This document shows positions 7,148-14,858 of a stretch of DNA of 64,000 nucleotides, piece after piece. The translations under genes and the position numbers were made by a program. Positions within the stretch are counted from its first letter, which is position 1, and each line of letters starts with the position of its first letter. Source of the stretch: DATEOR01 sp963841425. Its GTDB lineage: Bacteria > Actinomycetota > Thermoleophilia > Gaiellales > Gaiellaceae. The DNA lies in assembly GCA_963841425.1 (NCBI GenBank), contig CAWJCL010000001.1, forward strand, positions 496,001 to 560,000. Reading direction: 5' to 3'. The notes under the pieces are model-generated. The model was not told where the DNA came from, ran no database searches, and saw only the letters and a program-made list of their open reading frames with translations.

Positions 7148-7216
7148 GGTCGCTTCGCGGTCCTGCAAGATCCGCAGGGCGCGGTCTTCGGGATCATCAA
7201 GGGCGAGCCGAGCTAG
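7148..7216 (+). pseudogene. 3'-terminal remnant of a VOC-family gene
   Basis: Twenty-two codons ending in TAG read as the last residues of the VOC protein at 4988-5749: Gly-Arg-Phe-Ala, Leu-Gln-Asp-Pro-Gln-Gly-Ala-Val-Phe-Gly, then Ile-Lys-Gly-Glu-Pro. DNA identity is also high but not complete, so this is a diverged paralog or an old duplication that lost everything upstream. The remnant starts about 30 bp after mini-RNA copy 3. Confidence 0.7.
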
Positions 7217-7268
7217 CGCTTGTTGGGGCAGGGCCGGTCGGCTAACGGCCGCCCCGGGGCCCCACCCG

Positions 7269-7892
7269 TCAGGCTGAAGCCGGCAGATCGACGGGGGTCG
7301 GAGAGGCTGCGATCAGCTCGTCGAGCAAGCCGCGGTCGCCCTCGACGACGACACAGTCGAGGCGCCGCTGGATGAACATGTAGTAGACACCCTCGGGGTC
7401 GCCTTCGACGACCACGTCGGGATCCTCGACTGGCCCGTCCGACACCTGCCCGTCAACGAGCGACGCGACCTCGTCTCCTACGCGGAACTCGAACCGACCC
7501 GGCGGCGCGAGCGGCGCGAGCACGGTGTCGAGTGCGTTCGCAAGCCAGCCCGGGAAGAGCTCGTCGCGTTCGGTCGGCGGCCCGAGCGTGCGGGCGCCCC
7601 AGAGCGCCAGCTCGCGGATGACCGGGCGCAGCTCGCGCCCGTAGTCGGTGAGCTCGTACACCCTCGAGGCGGCTGGCGGCGGGAGCGTCCGCTTCGTCAC
7701 CACGCCCGCAACCTCCAGGTCACGGAGCCGAGAGGCGAGGATGTTCGTTCCGATCCCTCGCAGGCTTTCGGCGAGATCCGTGTAGCGCTTGGGGCCACGA
7801 AGGAGCTCGAGCACGACGAGAAGCGCCCACCGCTCGCCGACCAAGCCGAGCGCGTGGGCCACCGGGCAGTACTCGTCGTAGCGTTTGGCCAT
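7269..7892 (-). CDS. HxlR-type winged-helix regulator with C-terminal SCP2-like domain
   Basis: A protein of 207 residues. Residues 1-100 are an HxlR wHTH: Tyr-Cys-Pro-Val-Ala near the N-terminus, Gly-Glu-Arg-Trp-Ala-Leu-Leu-Val, GTNILASRLRDLE recognition region and the YELTDYGREL wing. The Cys at position 9 sits where redox-sensing HxlR proteins carry theirs. Residues 115-207 look like a sterol-carrier/SCP2-type domain seen in many actinobacterial HxlR proteins. It is divergent from the MFS pump and probably its repressor. Confidence 0.85.
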   Translation of the reverse strand: MAKRYDEYCPVAHALGLVGERWALLVVLELLRGPKRYTDLAESLRGIGTNILASRLRDLEVAGVVTKRTLPPPAASRVYELTDYGRELRPVIRELALWGARTLGPPTERDELFPGWLANALDTVLAPLAPPGRFEFRVGDEVASLVDGQVSDGPVEDPDVVVEGDPEGVYYMFIQRRLDCVVVEGDRGLLDELIAASPTPVDLPASA

Positions 7893-7924
7893 GCGCCAAG
7901 TGTAGCAAACGGCTTGCTGATGTT

Positions 7925-7936
7925 AAGTCATGACTT
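7925..7936. promoter_or_regulatory. Palindrome AAGTCATGACTT, candidate HxlR operator
   Basis: A perfect 12-bp palindrome in the hxlR-MFS divergent region whose right end overlaps the -35 element of the MFS promoter. Together with the 7963-7972 palindrome it frames that promoter. Confidence 0.5.
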
Positions 7937-7964
7937 GCAATCAACAAGTATCTACTGCTAGTTT
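7935..7964 (+). promoter_or_regulatory. Promoter of the MFS gene
   Basis: TTGCAA (7935-7940), 18-bp spacer, TAGTTT (7959-7964) with an extended -10 TGC in front. The leader to ATG 8003 is about 30 nt and contains an AAAGGAAAC ribosome site. Confidence 0.5.
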
Positions 7965-7972
7965 GCTAGCAA
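7963..7972. promoter_or_regulatory. Palindrome TTGCTAGCAA overlapping the MFS -10 region
   Basis: A perfect 10-bp palindrome beginning inside the predicted -10 hexamer of the MFS promoter. Binding here would block transcription. A related AGCAA-N5-TTGCT repeat lies just upstream of the hxlR start, which would allow autoregulation. Confidence 0.45.
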
Positions 7973-8002
7973 CGTCTACGGATTCGAAAGGAAACGGACG
8001 AC

Positions 8003-9445
8003 ATGATCGCAACGGATCAACGGAAGTGGCTGGCACTGGCGCTCCTCAGCGTGGTCCAGTTCATGGTCGTCCTGGACATCGCCATCGTGAACGTCGCGCT
8101 GCCGTCGATCCAGGTCGATCTCGGGTTCTCGCAGGAGAACCTGCAATGGGTGATCAGCGCGTACGCGCTTGTCTTCGGCGGATTCCTGCTCATGGGAGGC
8201 CGTTCGGCCGATCTCCTGGGCCGCAGACGGATCTTCCTGGGCGGCCTCGCCGTCTTCACCCTCGCCTCACTCTTCGCCGGTCTCGCCTGGTCGGAGGCGT
8301 CGCTCATCACGGCTCGCGCGTTCCAGGGCCTCGGCGCGGCGATCATCACGCCGGCCGCGCTCTCGATCCTCTCCACGACCTTCCACGAAGGGCGCGAGCG
8401 CAACATCGCGCTCGGCGTCTGGGGCGCCGTCGGCGGCTTCGGCGCCGCTGCGGGTGTTCTCATGGGCGGGATCCTCACCGACGCCCTCAGCTGGGAGTGG
8501 ATCTTCTTCGTCAACGTCCCCGTCGGGGTGCTCGCGATGGTTCTCGCGCCCATCCTGCTCGAAGAGAGCCGCGATGCACGCGTGAAGACGTTCGATCTTC
8601 CGGGCGCGGTGCTCGTCACCGCAGGCCTCTCCTCCCTCGTCTACGCGATCACGCAGGCCGGGCAGGGAGGCTGGCTGGCCGGGAGGACGATCGGATTCGC
8701 TCTCGTCTCCCTGATCCTCCTCGCCGGCTTCGTGGGCTGGGAGCTCCGACACCCCGAGCCGCTCATGCGCTTCGGCCTCCTCCGCACCCGGACGGTGGCC
8801 GGCGCAAACGTGGCCGGATTCATCATGGGCACGGTGATGTTCTCGATGTTCCTGATGCTGACGCTCTATATGCAGCAGGTGCTTGGCTACTCGGCGATGG
8901 AGACCGGCGTCGCCTACCTCGCGGTCGCCGGGACGGCGATCATCTGGTCGGGCGTCGCGGCCCAGCTCGTGACGCGCATCGGCGTCAAGCCGGTGCTCGT
9001 CTCTGGGATGAGCTTCCTCACCGCGGGCCTGATTTTCTTCACCCAAGTCTCCGTTGGCGGCTCGTACGTGAGCGACCTCCTACCGGGGTTCCTGCTCATC
9101 GGGATCGGGATCGGCTTCTCGTTCGTGCCGATCACGATCGCCGCCCTCGCGGGCGTCGAGCCCGCGGAGGCGGGACTGGCCTCCGGCCTCATCAACACGT
9201 CGCAGCAGATCGGTGGGGCGCTCGGGATCGCCGCGCTCTCGACCATCGCGACCTCGCGGACAGACGATGCCGTCTCGACAGGCACAGCGCTGCCGAGCGC
9301 ACTGGTCGACGGATTCACCGGCGCGTTCGTTGCGGGCGCGATCGTTGCGGGTGTCGGGATCGTCGCTGCCCTGACGCTCATCCGGCGCGACGAGCTCGAG
9401 CAGTCTCAGGAAGTTCCCGAGCCGGCGTTCGACCTGGCCGCCTAG
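8003..9445 (+). CDS. MFS transporter, DHA2 (EmrB/QacA) drug-efflux type
   Basis: A protein of 480 residues with about 14 membrane helices. It has the DHA2 signatures LDIAIVNVALPSI in helix 1, the GRRSADLLGRRR motif A loop, and Arg-x-Phe-Gln-Gly-Leu-Gly-Ala-Ala in helix 4. It is an inner-membrane proton-driven exporter by family. The divergent HxlR gene and operator-like palindromes suggest induction by a toxic compound or electrophile. A perfect bidirectional terminator follows. Confidence 0.92.
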   Translation: MIATDQRKWLALALLSVVQFMVVLDIAIVNVALPSIQVDLGFSQENLQWVISAYALVFGGFLLMGGRSADLLGRRRIFLGGLAVFTLASLFAGLAWSEASLITARAFQGLGAAIITPAALSILSTTFHEGRERNIALGVWGAVGGFGAAAGVLMGGILTDALSWEWIFFVNVPVGVLAMVLAPILLEESRDARVKTFDLPGAVLVTAGLSSLVYAITQAGQGGWLAGRTIGFALVSLILLAGFVGWELRHPEPLMRFGLLRTRTVAGANVAGFIMGTVMFSMFLMLTLYMQQVLGYSAMETGVAYLAVAGTAIIWSGVAAQLVTRIGVKPVLVSGMSFLTAGLIFFTQVSVGGSYVSDLLPGFLLIGIGIGFSFVPITIAALAGVEPAEAGLASGLINTSQQIGGALGIAALSTIATSRTDDAVSTGTALPSALVDGFTGAFVAGAIVAGVGIVAALTLIRRDELEQSQEVPEPAFDLAA

Positions 9446-9456
9446 CTCACTGAGAA

Positions 9457-9492
9457 CCGAGGGAGCCGTGGCCCCGGTCGCGGCTCCCTCGG
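9457..9492. terminator. Bidirectional hairpin between convergent genes
   Basis: CCGAGGGAGCCG (9457-9468) pairs perfectly with CGGCTCCCTCGG (9481-9492) across a 12-nt loop. It stands between the MFS stop and the end of the haemoglobin gene. There is no U-run, as is common in high-GC actinobacteria. Confidence 0.7.
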
Positions 9493-9496
9493 CCGA

Positions 9497-9961
9497 CTAG
9501 CTTTCTAGCCCGTTCCAGTCCCACCGGGGCATGCGGAGCCCCCGTGGGACGACCGCCCCGACGGGCGAGTACACGAGGACGTTGTCGACGGCCCAGCGCA
9601 TGTAGGCAGTCAGCGCCTCGCGAAACGCCGCGTCATCGGGCAGCTCCGCGTCGTCCATCGCCTTGACGAAGCAGTCGAGGAAGCGCTCGCCGAGGTCGCC
9701 CATGTCTCCGTTGCCGGCGTGCATCGCGAGCACGCCTGACTCGTCACCGCACGATTCCGAGTAGATCGCCGGTCCGCCCAGCACCTCGGCCCAGTAGGCA
9801 GCCAACCGCTCGACGTGCCGGGGGTGCTGGTCCTCGTGCGAGAACGGATGGTTCAGTTCGGGGTCGGCCAGGCAACGCTCGTGATGGGCTCTCGCAAGTG
9901 CCAGGAACGCGGGCTCCCCGCCCGCGAATTCGAAGAGCGACTGCGACGCCGCGTGCGGCAC
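9497..9961 (-). CDS. Truncated haemoglobin-like protein (group II-type)
   Basis: A protein of 154 residues with a globin-like layout: an N-terminal FEFAGGEPAFLALARAHHERC helix region, Pro-Phe-Ser-His followed by HPRHVERLAAYWAEVLGG, which is the expected heme-pocket F-helix segment, and a C-terminal helix with YMRWAVDNVL. Group II truncated globins bind O2 or NO in the cytosol. It is 6 bp downstream of the DUF2630 gene, forming a pair. Confidence 0.75.
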   Translation of the reverse strand: MPHAASQSLFEFAGGEPAFLALARAHHERCLADPELNHPFSHEDQHPRHVERLAAYWAEVLGGPAIYSESCGDESGVLAMHAGNGDMGDLGERFLDCFVKAMDDAELPDDAAFREALTAYMRWAVDNVLVYSPVGAVVPRGLRMPRWDWNGLES

Positions 9962-9967
9962 GGCGGC

Positions 9968-10210
9968 CTACTGCTCGTAGCGCTCGACGACCTCGGGCGC
10001 ACGGGCGGCCGCAGTGTCCGGGTCCTGCCCCGCATCGCGGCGGGCGCGGCGCTGGCGCAGAAAGTCCCAGCACTGGTCGAGCGAGAGCTGGATCTGCTCG
10101 AGACGGCGCCGATCGTCGTCCGTCGCGCTGCCGTCCGACTCGCGGCCCCAGAGCTCGTGCTCCTCTGCGACGAGCTTCTCTATGGATACGTGGATCTGAG
10201 AATCGTCCAT
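9968..10210 (-). CDS. DUF2630 family protein
   Basis: A protein of 80 residues, mostly helical and charged, with the DUF2630 pattern: an Ile-x-Lys-Leu-Val-Ala-Glu-Glu-His-Glu-Leu-Trp N-terminal helix, then an RRRLEQIQLSLDQCWDFLRQRRA helix. Family members are small cytosolic proteins of unknown function, widespread in actinobacteria. It is probably co-transcribed with the globin gene and divergent from the DUF1800 operon. Confidence 0.82.
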   Translation of the reverse strand: MDDSQIHVSIEKLVAEEHELWGRESDGSATDDDRRRLEQIQLSLDQCWDFLRQRRARRDAGQDPDTAAARAPEVVERYEQ

Positions 10211-10280
10211 CCGACAAGTATCTCAAGAGCTCCTCACACCAAAAGGGGACGCCTGCCATGGCCTCACCGCCTTTCATGAG

Positions 10281-11633
10281 GTGGTGGCCGCCGCACAGGT
10301 TCCCGTCTACCACGGTCCGTTCGGGAGAAGGGAGGCCGAGCGGCTGCTCTGGCGCGCCGGCTTCGGACCGAAGCCGGGCGAGGCAAAGGGCGTGGCCCGC
10401 AAGGGGCTCAAGCGGGCGGTCGACGACCTGCTGCATCCTCCGAAAGCCCGGCTCGTCGGCCCGGCGCCGACCTCCGACGGGGGAGAGCCGCTCTCACCCC
10501 GCGACGCGTGGGGCCACGACCATCTCTGGTGGCTCGACCGGATGGTGCGCTCGAACCAGCAGCTCGTCGAGCGGATGACCCTCGTCTGGCACGACTGGTT
10601 CGCGACGTCCAACGCCGGTGTCGGCTCTCAGAAGTGGATGCTGACCCAGAACACCCTCTTTCGGAAGCACGCGCTCGGGAACTTCGAATCCCTCCTGATC
10701 GGCGTGACCCACGATCCGGCGATGTTGATCTGGCTGAACGGCCGGGACAACACGAAGTGGAGCCCGAACGAGAACTACGCGCGCGAGTTGATGGAGATCT
10801 TCACCCTCGGAGCCGGAAGCGGGTACACGGAGGAGGACGTCCGCGAGCAGGCCAGGGCGCTCACCGGCTGGCGAAACGACTGGCAGGACGGCCTCGGCGA
10901 CGTTAACTTCCGCTACGACTCCTCGCGGCACGACAACGGGGTGAAGGTCGTCTTCGGGAAGAGCGGGAACTTCGGCTGGCAGGACGCCTGCCGCCTCTGC
11001 GTCCAGCATCCACCCCACCTCACCTATTTCGTCCGCCGGCTCTGGAGCTACTTCGTCCCGACACCGCCGCCGGCGGAGACCGAGTCCGCGCTGAAAGCTC
11101 TCTACAAGCGCTCCGGCTACGAGCTCGTGCCGGTCGTCGGCGCCATACTCCGCCACCCGCGCCTCTACACCGGCCCGGCGATGCTGAAGCCACCGGTCGT
11201 CCAGGTCGCCGGCATGCTCAGAGCGCGCCGGCGTCCGGTCGACACGGGCGCCTGGGCGTGGATCTCCGAGATCGACGGCCAGCGGCTCTTCTACCCGCCA
11301 AACGTCGCCGGCTGGAGCGAGGAGCGCTGGCTCGACACGTCGACTTTCCGCGGCCGCTGGATCGCGGCCAACTACGCCGCCCGGAAGTACGCACTCGACC
11401 CGGGGGCCTCGAGCGGGAAGCTTCCGCTGGACGCGCAGGTGCTCCTTTCGCGGGCACTGGATTTCTGGGGAGATCCCCGGCTGAAGCGGGACACTCGCAC
11501 CGCGCTTCTCGGCTTTGCCAAGAGCGCGCTCGCGGATGCCGATCAGGGGTGGAAGAAGGCCCAGTACCCGGTGCTCGTCCTGAACGCCCTGCGCATGCTC
11601 GTGGCCGTCTCTCCCGACTACCAGACCTGCTGA
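10281..11633 (+). CDS. DUF1800 domain-containing protein
   Basis: A protein of 450 residues carrying the DUF1800 signatures: an RLLWRAGFGP N-terminal helix, Leu-Val-Trp-His-Asp-Trp-Phe-Ala-Thr, the NENYARELMEIFTLG motif, and a C-terminal PPNVAGW stretch. Start GTG 10281 is the first possible in frame. A better ribosome site (AAAAGGGGA) precedes an out-of-frame ATG at 10258, so the N-terminus is uncertain. DUF1800 and DUF1501 genes regularly pair and are linked to exported sulfatase-like or surface systems; no reaction is established. Confidence 0.88.
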   Translation: MVAAAQVPVYHGPFGRREAERLLWRAGFGPKPGEAKGVARKGLKRAVDDLLHPPKARLVGPAPTSDGGEPLSPRDAWGHDHLWWLDRMVRSNQQLVERMTLVWHDWFATSNAGVGSQKWMLTQNTLFRKHALGNFESLLIGVTHDPAMLIWLNGRDNTKWSPNENYARELMEIFTLGAGSGYTEEDVREQARALTGWRNDWQDGLGDVNFRYDSSRHDNGVKVVFGKSGNFGWQDACRLCVQHPPHLTYFVRRLWSYFVPTPPPAETESALKALYKRSGYELVPVVGAILRHPRLYTGPAMLKPPVVQVAGMLRARRRPVDTGAWAWISEIDGQRLFYPPNVAGWSEERWLDTSTFRGRWIAANYAARKYALDPGASSGKLPLDAQVLLSRALDFWGDPRLKRDTRTALLGFAKSALADADQGWKKAQYPVLVLNALRMLVAVSPDYQTC

Positions 11634-11634
11634 C

Positions 11635-12996
11635 GTGAGCTGCTCCTGCAACGAGTTCTCGCGCGCCGCCGCTCTCCGGCGTTCGGTGGCCGAGGCCGGA
11701 CGCGGCCTGCCGGGCATCGAGGCGGGGATGCCGCTTCCGGCCGGCAGCGGTCTGAGCCGTCGCACCTTCCTGGCCCGAACGGCCGGCCTCGCACTGTCGG
11801 TGTACGGCGCGAGCAAGCTCCCGCTCGGCCTCTTCGAGGAGGGCATCGCCCGGGCAGCCACTCCCACCGACCCGCTGCTCGTCTCCATCTTCCTCGACGG
11901 AGGAGCCGACTCGCTCTCGCTGCTCTACCCCGCCGGGGACGCCCAGTACGCCGGCCTGCGTCCTCACCTCGCGCTCGCTCCCGAGGCCGGGGCGCCGTTC
12001 GCCGAGGACACGGCTCTGCACTGGCACCCTTCGCTCGCGCCGCTCGCCGAGCTGCACGGAGAGGGCAAGGTGAGCGTGCTCCCCGCGGTCGGCTACACGA
12101 ACGCCGACCAGTCGCACTTCACGTCCCGTCACTACTGGGAGGTCGGTGCCACCGACGCTCATCTCCGCACCGGCTGGCTGGGCCGTTACCTCGACCTGGC
12201 CGGGACAGCGGACAATCCGCTCCAGGGCCTTGCGCTCTCCGACTCGCTCCACCCCGCCCTCGCCTCGGCGAACGTTCCGATCGCAGCCGTCTCCCAGGTC
12301 GACGACTACGGGTTCTGGGCGCAAGGTGTGTGGGGGGAGCCGGAGACCCGCATGCTCGACGCGATCGGCTCGTTCGGCCCCTCGTCCGACCCGGGCCGCG
12401 CGCAGGTCGCCGAGGTCGCCGCACAGGTCGCGCGCCTCCGTGGACAGCTTTTGCCCTTCGATGATGGAAACTGGGGCAGCCCGGTCACCTATCCGACGAG
12501 CTCCGATCCTTTCCCAGCCCGTCTCGCCGGTCTTGCGGCCATGATCGCCGCAGGCTTGCCGCTCCGCTGCGTCACGGTGAGCGCGCCGGGAATGTACGAC
12601 ACCCACGCCGACCAGGCGACCGACCTCGGAAGCGCTCTCGCGCTCACCGCAGGCTCCCTCAACGCCTTCCAGCGTGACCTCGAGGCGCGCGGCCTTTCCG
12701 ACCGCGTGATCGTCCAGGTGTGGAGCGAGTTCGGCCGCCGCGGTGAGGAGAACGGATCCCTCGGGACCGACCACGGCGCGGCGGGCGTGGGATTCCTCAT
12801 CGGCTCCCAGGTCAAGGGTCAGATGCTGGGCGAGTTCCCCGGGCTCGCAAGCGGGCTCGACGACGAGGGGAACCTGAAGGCGACCTTCGATTTCAGGTCC
12901 CTCTACTGCTCCCTCCTCGAACAGTGGTTCGGAGCGGACGCGGAGGCGATCATCCCGGATGCGGCGAGCTTCGACCGGCCCGCGCTTCTGAAATGA
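11635..12996 (+). CDS. DUF1501 protein with Tat signal
   Basis: A protein of 453 residues. A twin-arginine signal, Ser-Arg-Arg-Thr-Phe-Leu followed by a hydrophobic Ala/Leu stretch, lies near residues 40-60, behind a Cys-rich leader. The DUF1501 domain begins with Phe-Leu-Asp-Gly-Gly-Ala-Asp-Ser and contains a Ser-Glu-Phe-Gly-Arg-Arg segment and a Thr-Asp-His-Gly-Ala-Ala-Gly motif, related to alkaline-phosphatase-fold proteins. GTG 11635 lies one base after the DUF1800 stop. Predicted to be exported folded. Confidence 0.88.
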   Translation: MSCSCNEFSRAAALRRSVAEAGRGLPGIEAGMPLPAGSGLSRRTFLARTAGLALSVYGASKLPLGLFEEGIARAATPTDPLLVSIFLDGGADSLSLLYPAGDAQYAGLRPHLALAPEAGAPFAEDTALHWHPSLAPLAELHGEGKVSVLPAVGYTNADQSHFTSRHYWEVGATDAHLRTGWLGRYLDLAGTADNPLQGLALSDSLHPALASANVPIAAVSQVDDYGFWAQGVWGEPETRMLDAIGSFGPSSDPGRAQVAEVAAQVARLRGQLLPFDDGNWGSPVTYPTSSDPFPARLAGLAAMIAAGLPLRCVTVSAPGMYDTHADQATDLGSALALTAGSLNAFQRDLEARGLSDRVIVQVWSEFGRRGEENGSLGTDHGAAGVGFLIGSQVKGQMLGEFPGLASGLDDEGNLKATFDFRSLYCSLLEQWFGADAEAIIPDAASFDRPALLK

Positions 12997-13394
12997 GCTC
13001 GCGGCGCCGGCACCTCGCGTTCGCAGCGCTCGGGCTTCTCGTCGCCTCGGGAGCGCTCGTTCTCTGTCGTCCCTGGCGTGCTCAGACCGCGGAAGCGGGA
13101 ACCTTCCCGACGCGCGTCCAGGCGGTGGCGGACGAGTTTCGTTTTTCCCTCTCCCGCTCGAGAGTTCCGGCCGGACGCGTGACGATCGAGCTCGCGAACT
13201 TCGGCGAGGACACACACAATTTCAAGCTCAGGCGCGTCGGGGGCACGCACATCTACACGATCGGGAAGACCCTGCCCGGAGCGCGGGCCTCGAAGACGAT
13301 CAAGCTCCGGCACGGACGCTTCAAGTACTGGTGCAGCGTCGCCGACCACAAGGCGCGCGGCATGAAGGGCACGCTCCGGGTCAAGCGCCCCTAG
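12993..13394 (+). CDS. Exported cupredoxin (plastocyanin-like) protein
   Basis: A protein of 133 residues with an N-terminal signal or anchor (about residues 8-25), then a beta-rich cupredoxin domain. All four type-1 copper ligands can be seen: His75 in a Thr-His-Asn turn, Cys114, His119 and Met124 in the C-terminal Tyr-Trp-Cys-Ser-Val-Ala-Asp-His loop. ATG 12993 overlaps the DUF1501 TGA (ATGA), so it is the third gene of that operon. This suggests an extracytoplasmic copper or electron-transfer partner. Confidence 0.82.
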   Translation: MSSRRRHLAFAALGLLVASGALVLCRPWRAQTAEAGTFPTRVQAVADEFRFSLSRSRVPAGRVTIELANFGEDTHNFKLRRVGGTHIYTIGKTLPGARASKTIKLRHGRFKYWCSVADHKARGMKGTLRVKRP

Positions 13395-13432
13395 CCGGAC
13401 TTTAGGGAGAGCTGCTAGCCGCGGATCTGCAC

Positions 13433-13844
13433 TCACTCAATACTTTCGAGTGACTGGAGGAATGCCCGCGGAGCTCGCACCGGCATGCTCGCGGCCAGGC
13501 GGAGAAGATGCTCATCCCCTGAGACAAGCACTGCGTGCTCGCTCTCGGCCAGCGCGGGGAGATAATCATCGCCTGGGTCGGCAGAACGGCGGGGCGAATC
13601 CCCGGGATCGGCGGCCACGATTGCCGCGCTTCGAAGCAGCGCCACGAAATCGGCGGCGGCGTCAGCCGGGATCCGTCGGCGGAGTTTCGGATACGCGAGC
13701 GCACGCTCGAGCTCGGCGAGCAGCGACTCGGAGACGACGAGCTCGAACTCGCCGGCCAGCCAGCGGGCAACGAGTCTGCGCCGGAGCGCCGCCCGGGGAG
13801 AGCAGAGCAGAGATGAGGACGTTTGGATCGAGGACCGCGCGCAC
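13433..13844 (-). pseudogene. PIN-domain toxin (VapC-like), frameshifted
   Basis: GTG 13844 follows directly on the antitoxin TGA and reads MRAVLDPNVLISALLSP, a proper PIN start with the first catalytic Asp. The continuation, RWLAGEFELVVSESLLAELE to a Pro-Gly-Asp-Asp motif and a C-terminal Asp-Glu-His-Leu region, lies in another frame down to TGA 13433. The frames part at about 13771-13790. Either one base was gained or lost and the toxin is dead, or the assembly is wrong here. Confidence 0.72.
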
Positions 13845-14075
13845 TCAGCGGCGCGCGTTGCGCGTCCTGTGCTGGGCCTCGACCGCAAGCATCGTCGCCT
13901 CGTCCTCGGTCAGGTCGTTGCTTTGCCAAAGCCGGTCGAGCAGATCGAGCCCCAGCTCGCGGCGGAGCGCTTGCTCGATGACCTCGCTGTCGCCCTTGCC
14001 CATGCGCGCCCCGCGAACCTTCACAGCTCGGAGGACATCCTCATCGATCGTCAGAGTTGTTCGCACCTTTGCCAT
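13845..14075 (-). CDS. Ribbon-helix-helix antitoxin (VapB-like)
   Basis: A protein of 76 residues. The start TLTIDEDVLRAVKVRGARMG is a typical RHH DNA-binding segment, followed by a Ser-Glu-Val-Ile-Glu-Gln-Ala-Leu-Arg helix and a charged C-terminus that would mask the toxin. The toxin GTG follows the stop without a gap, the classic antitoxin-toxin order. It would autoregulate the pair. Confidence 0.78.
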   Translation of the reverse strand: MAKVRTTLTIDEDVLRAVKVRGARMGKGDSEVIEQALRRELGLDLLDRLWQSNDLTEDEATMLAVEAQHRTRNARR

Positions 14076-14211
14076 AAACGCATCATAGCATCATGATGCG
14101 TGCATGACGTGCTCGGACCGGTCAGGCGGCGTCAACGGGGCCGCGCGGCGGTGGCGTGCGAGCCCGACGGCTGGGTACTGGACCTGTACTTCCGGCTCGT
14201 CGACCAGCTGC
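14076..14211. other. Short intergenic region upstream of the antitoxin
   Basis: About 136 bp between the antitoxin start and the end of the hydrolase operon (both on the minus strand). It must hold the toxin-antitoxin promoter. I see a TGATGCGTGCATGA-type semi-palindrome at 14092-14105 but no certain boxes. Confidence 0.3.
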
Positions 14212-14715
14212 CTAGATGTAGCGGCGAAACTCCAGGACGTCCGACCGGTAGTCGTACCTGACGAAGAACGGCCCTTCCTCGCTCCCGTGGCTCACGACCA
14301 TCGGGACACCGTCTTGTCGCCCGACCACGATCGCGACATGGCTCCCGGGCCATGCGGTTCCGTAGAGCACACAGTCGCCCTGCCGCACGTTCTCGACGCG
14401 TTTCACCTGCTTGCCGTTCTGCAGCATGGTGCCCGTGTAGCCGGCGCCCCAGTCGAGGCCGTTGACGACGTCTCCGATGTCGAAGCCGAGGTTGAGGCCG
14501 TTCCAAAGGCACCACGTCGCGAAAGACGAGCAGTCGGAATGGTGTGGGACCTTCCCTTTTGCCGCGACGCGGCGGCTGCCGATGCCTTCCCAGCGACGCG
14601 AATCCTGGGTGTAGTGAACCTCGGAGATGTGGTTCAAGCCCAGCAACGCCGCCTCCACAGCCGCCCGGCGGGCCGCGGCCCGTTGCTCACGGTCCAGCCC
14701 CGAAACGGCAGGCAT
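14212..14715 (-). CDS. NlpC/P60- or CHAP-like cysteine peptidase/amidase
   Basis: A protein of 167 residues without a signal peptide. Papain-like catalytic residues are recognisable: Cys62 in DCSSFATW, His126 in GSHVAIVVG and a polar His143 region. The domain resembles NlpC/P60 or phage-type lysins acting on peptide bonds of peptidoglycan. Its start overlaps the stop of the small acidic gene (TGATG), placing it last in a three-gene operon behind a membrane protein. Lack of an export signal suggests delivery by partners or a phage origin. Confidence 0.65.
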   Translation of the reverse strand: MPAVSGLDREQRAAARRAAVEAALLGLNHISEVHYTQDSRRWEGIGSRRVAAKGKVPHHSDCSSFATWCLWNGLNLGFDIGDVVNGLDWGAGYTGTMLQNGKQVKRVENVRQGDCVLYGTAWPGSHVAIVVGRQDGVPMVVSHGSEEGPFFVRYDYRSDVLEFRRYI

Positions 14716-14855
14716 CAGCCGCTCTCCTTTCCAGCGTCGCCTTCGTCAGGCGGCACGCTTCGCGGGTCCGTGGGCGCAAGGCCCACGAGCAGGCCGTCGT
14801 CGTCGGCGTCGGCCTCGTACTCCGGGTCGTCGTCGATGTAGTCCTGGTCGGACAT
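14715..14855 (-). CDS. Small acidic protein
   Basis: Forty-six codons from ATG 14855 to TGA 14715-14717. The N-terminal half is almost all Asp/Glu/Tyr (MSDQDYIDDDPEYEADADDD), the rest Gly/Pro-rich. It begins 3 bp after the membrane-protein stop and its stop overlaps the hydrolase start, so the tight packing argues it is translated. It could be an inhibitor or chaperone of the hydrolase; this is inference only. Confidence 0.5.
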   Translation of the reverse strand: MSDQDYIDDDPEYEADADDDGLLVGLAPTDPRSVPPDEGDAGKESG

Positions 14856-14858
14856 CGC

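Noticed and set aside
14104..14841. Long plus-strand frame opposite the peptidase operon
   Set aside because: It is the complement of genes with clear domains, shows no family motif of its own and has no ribosome site.
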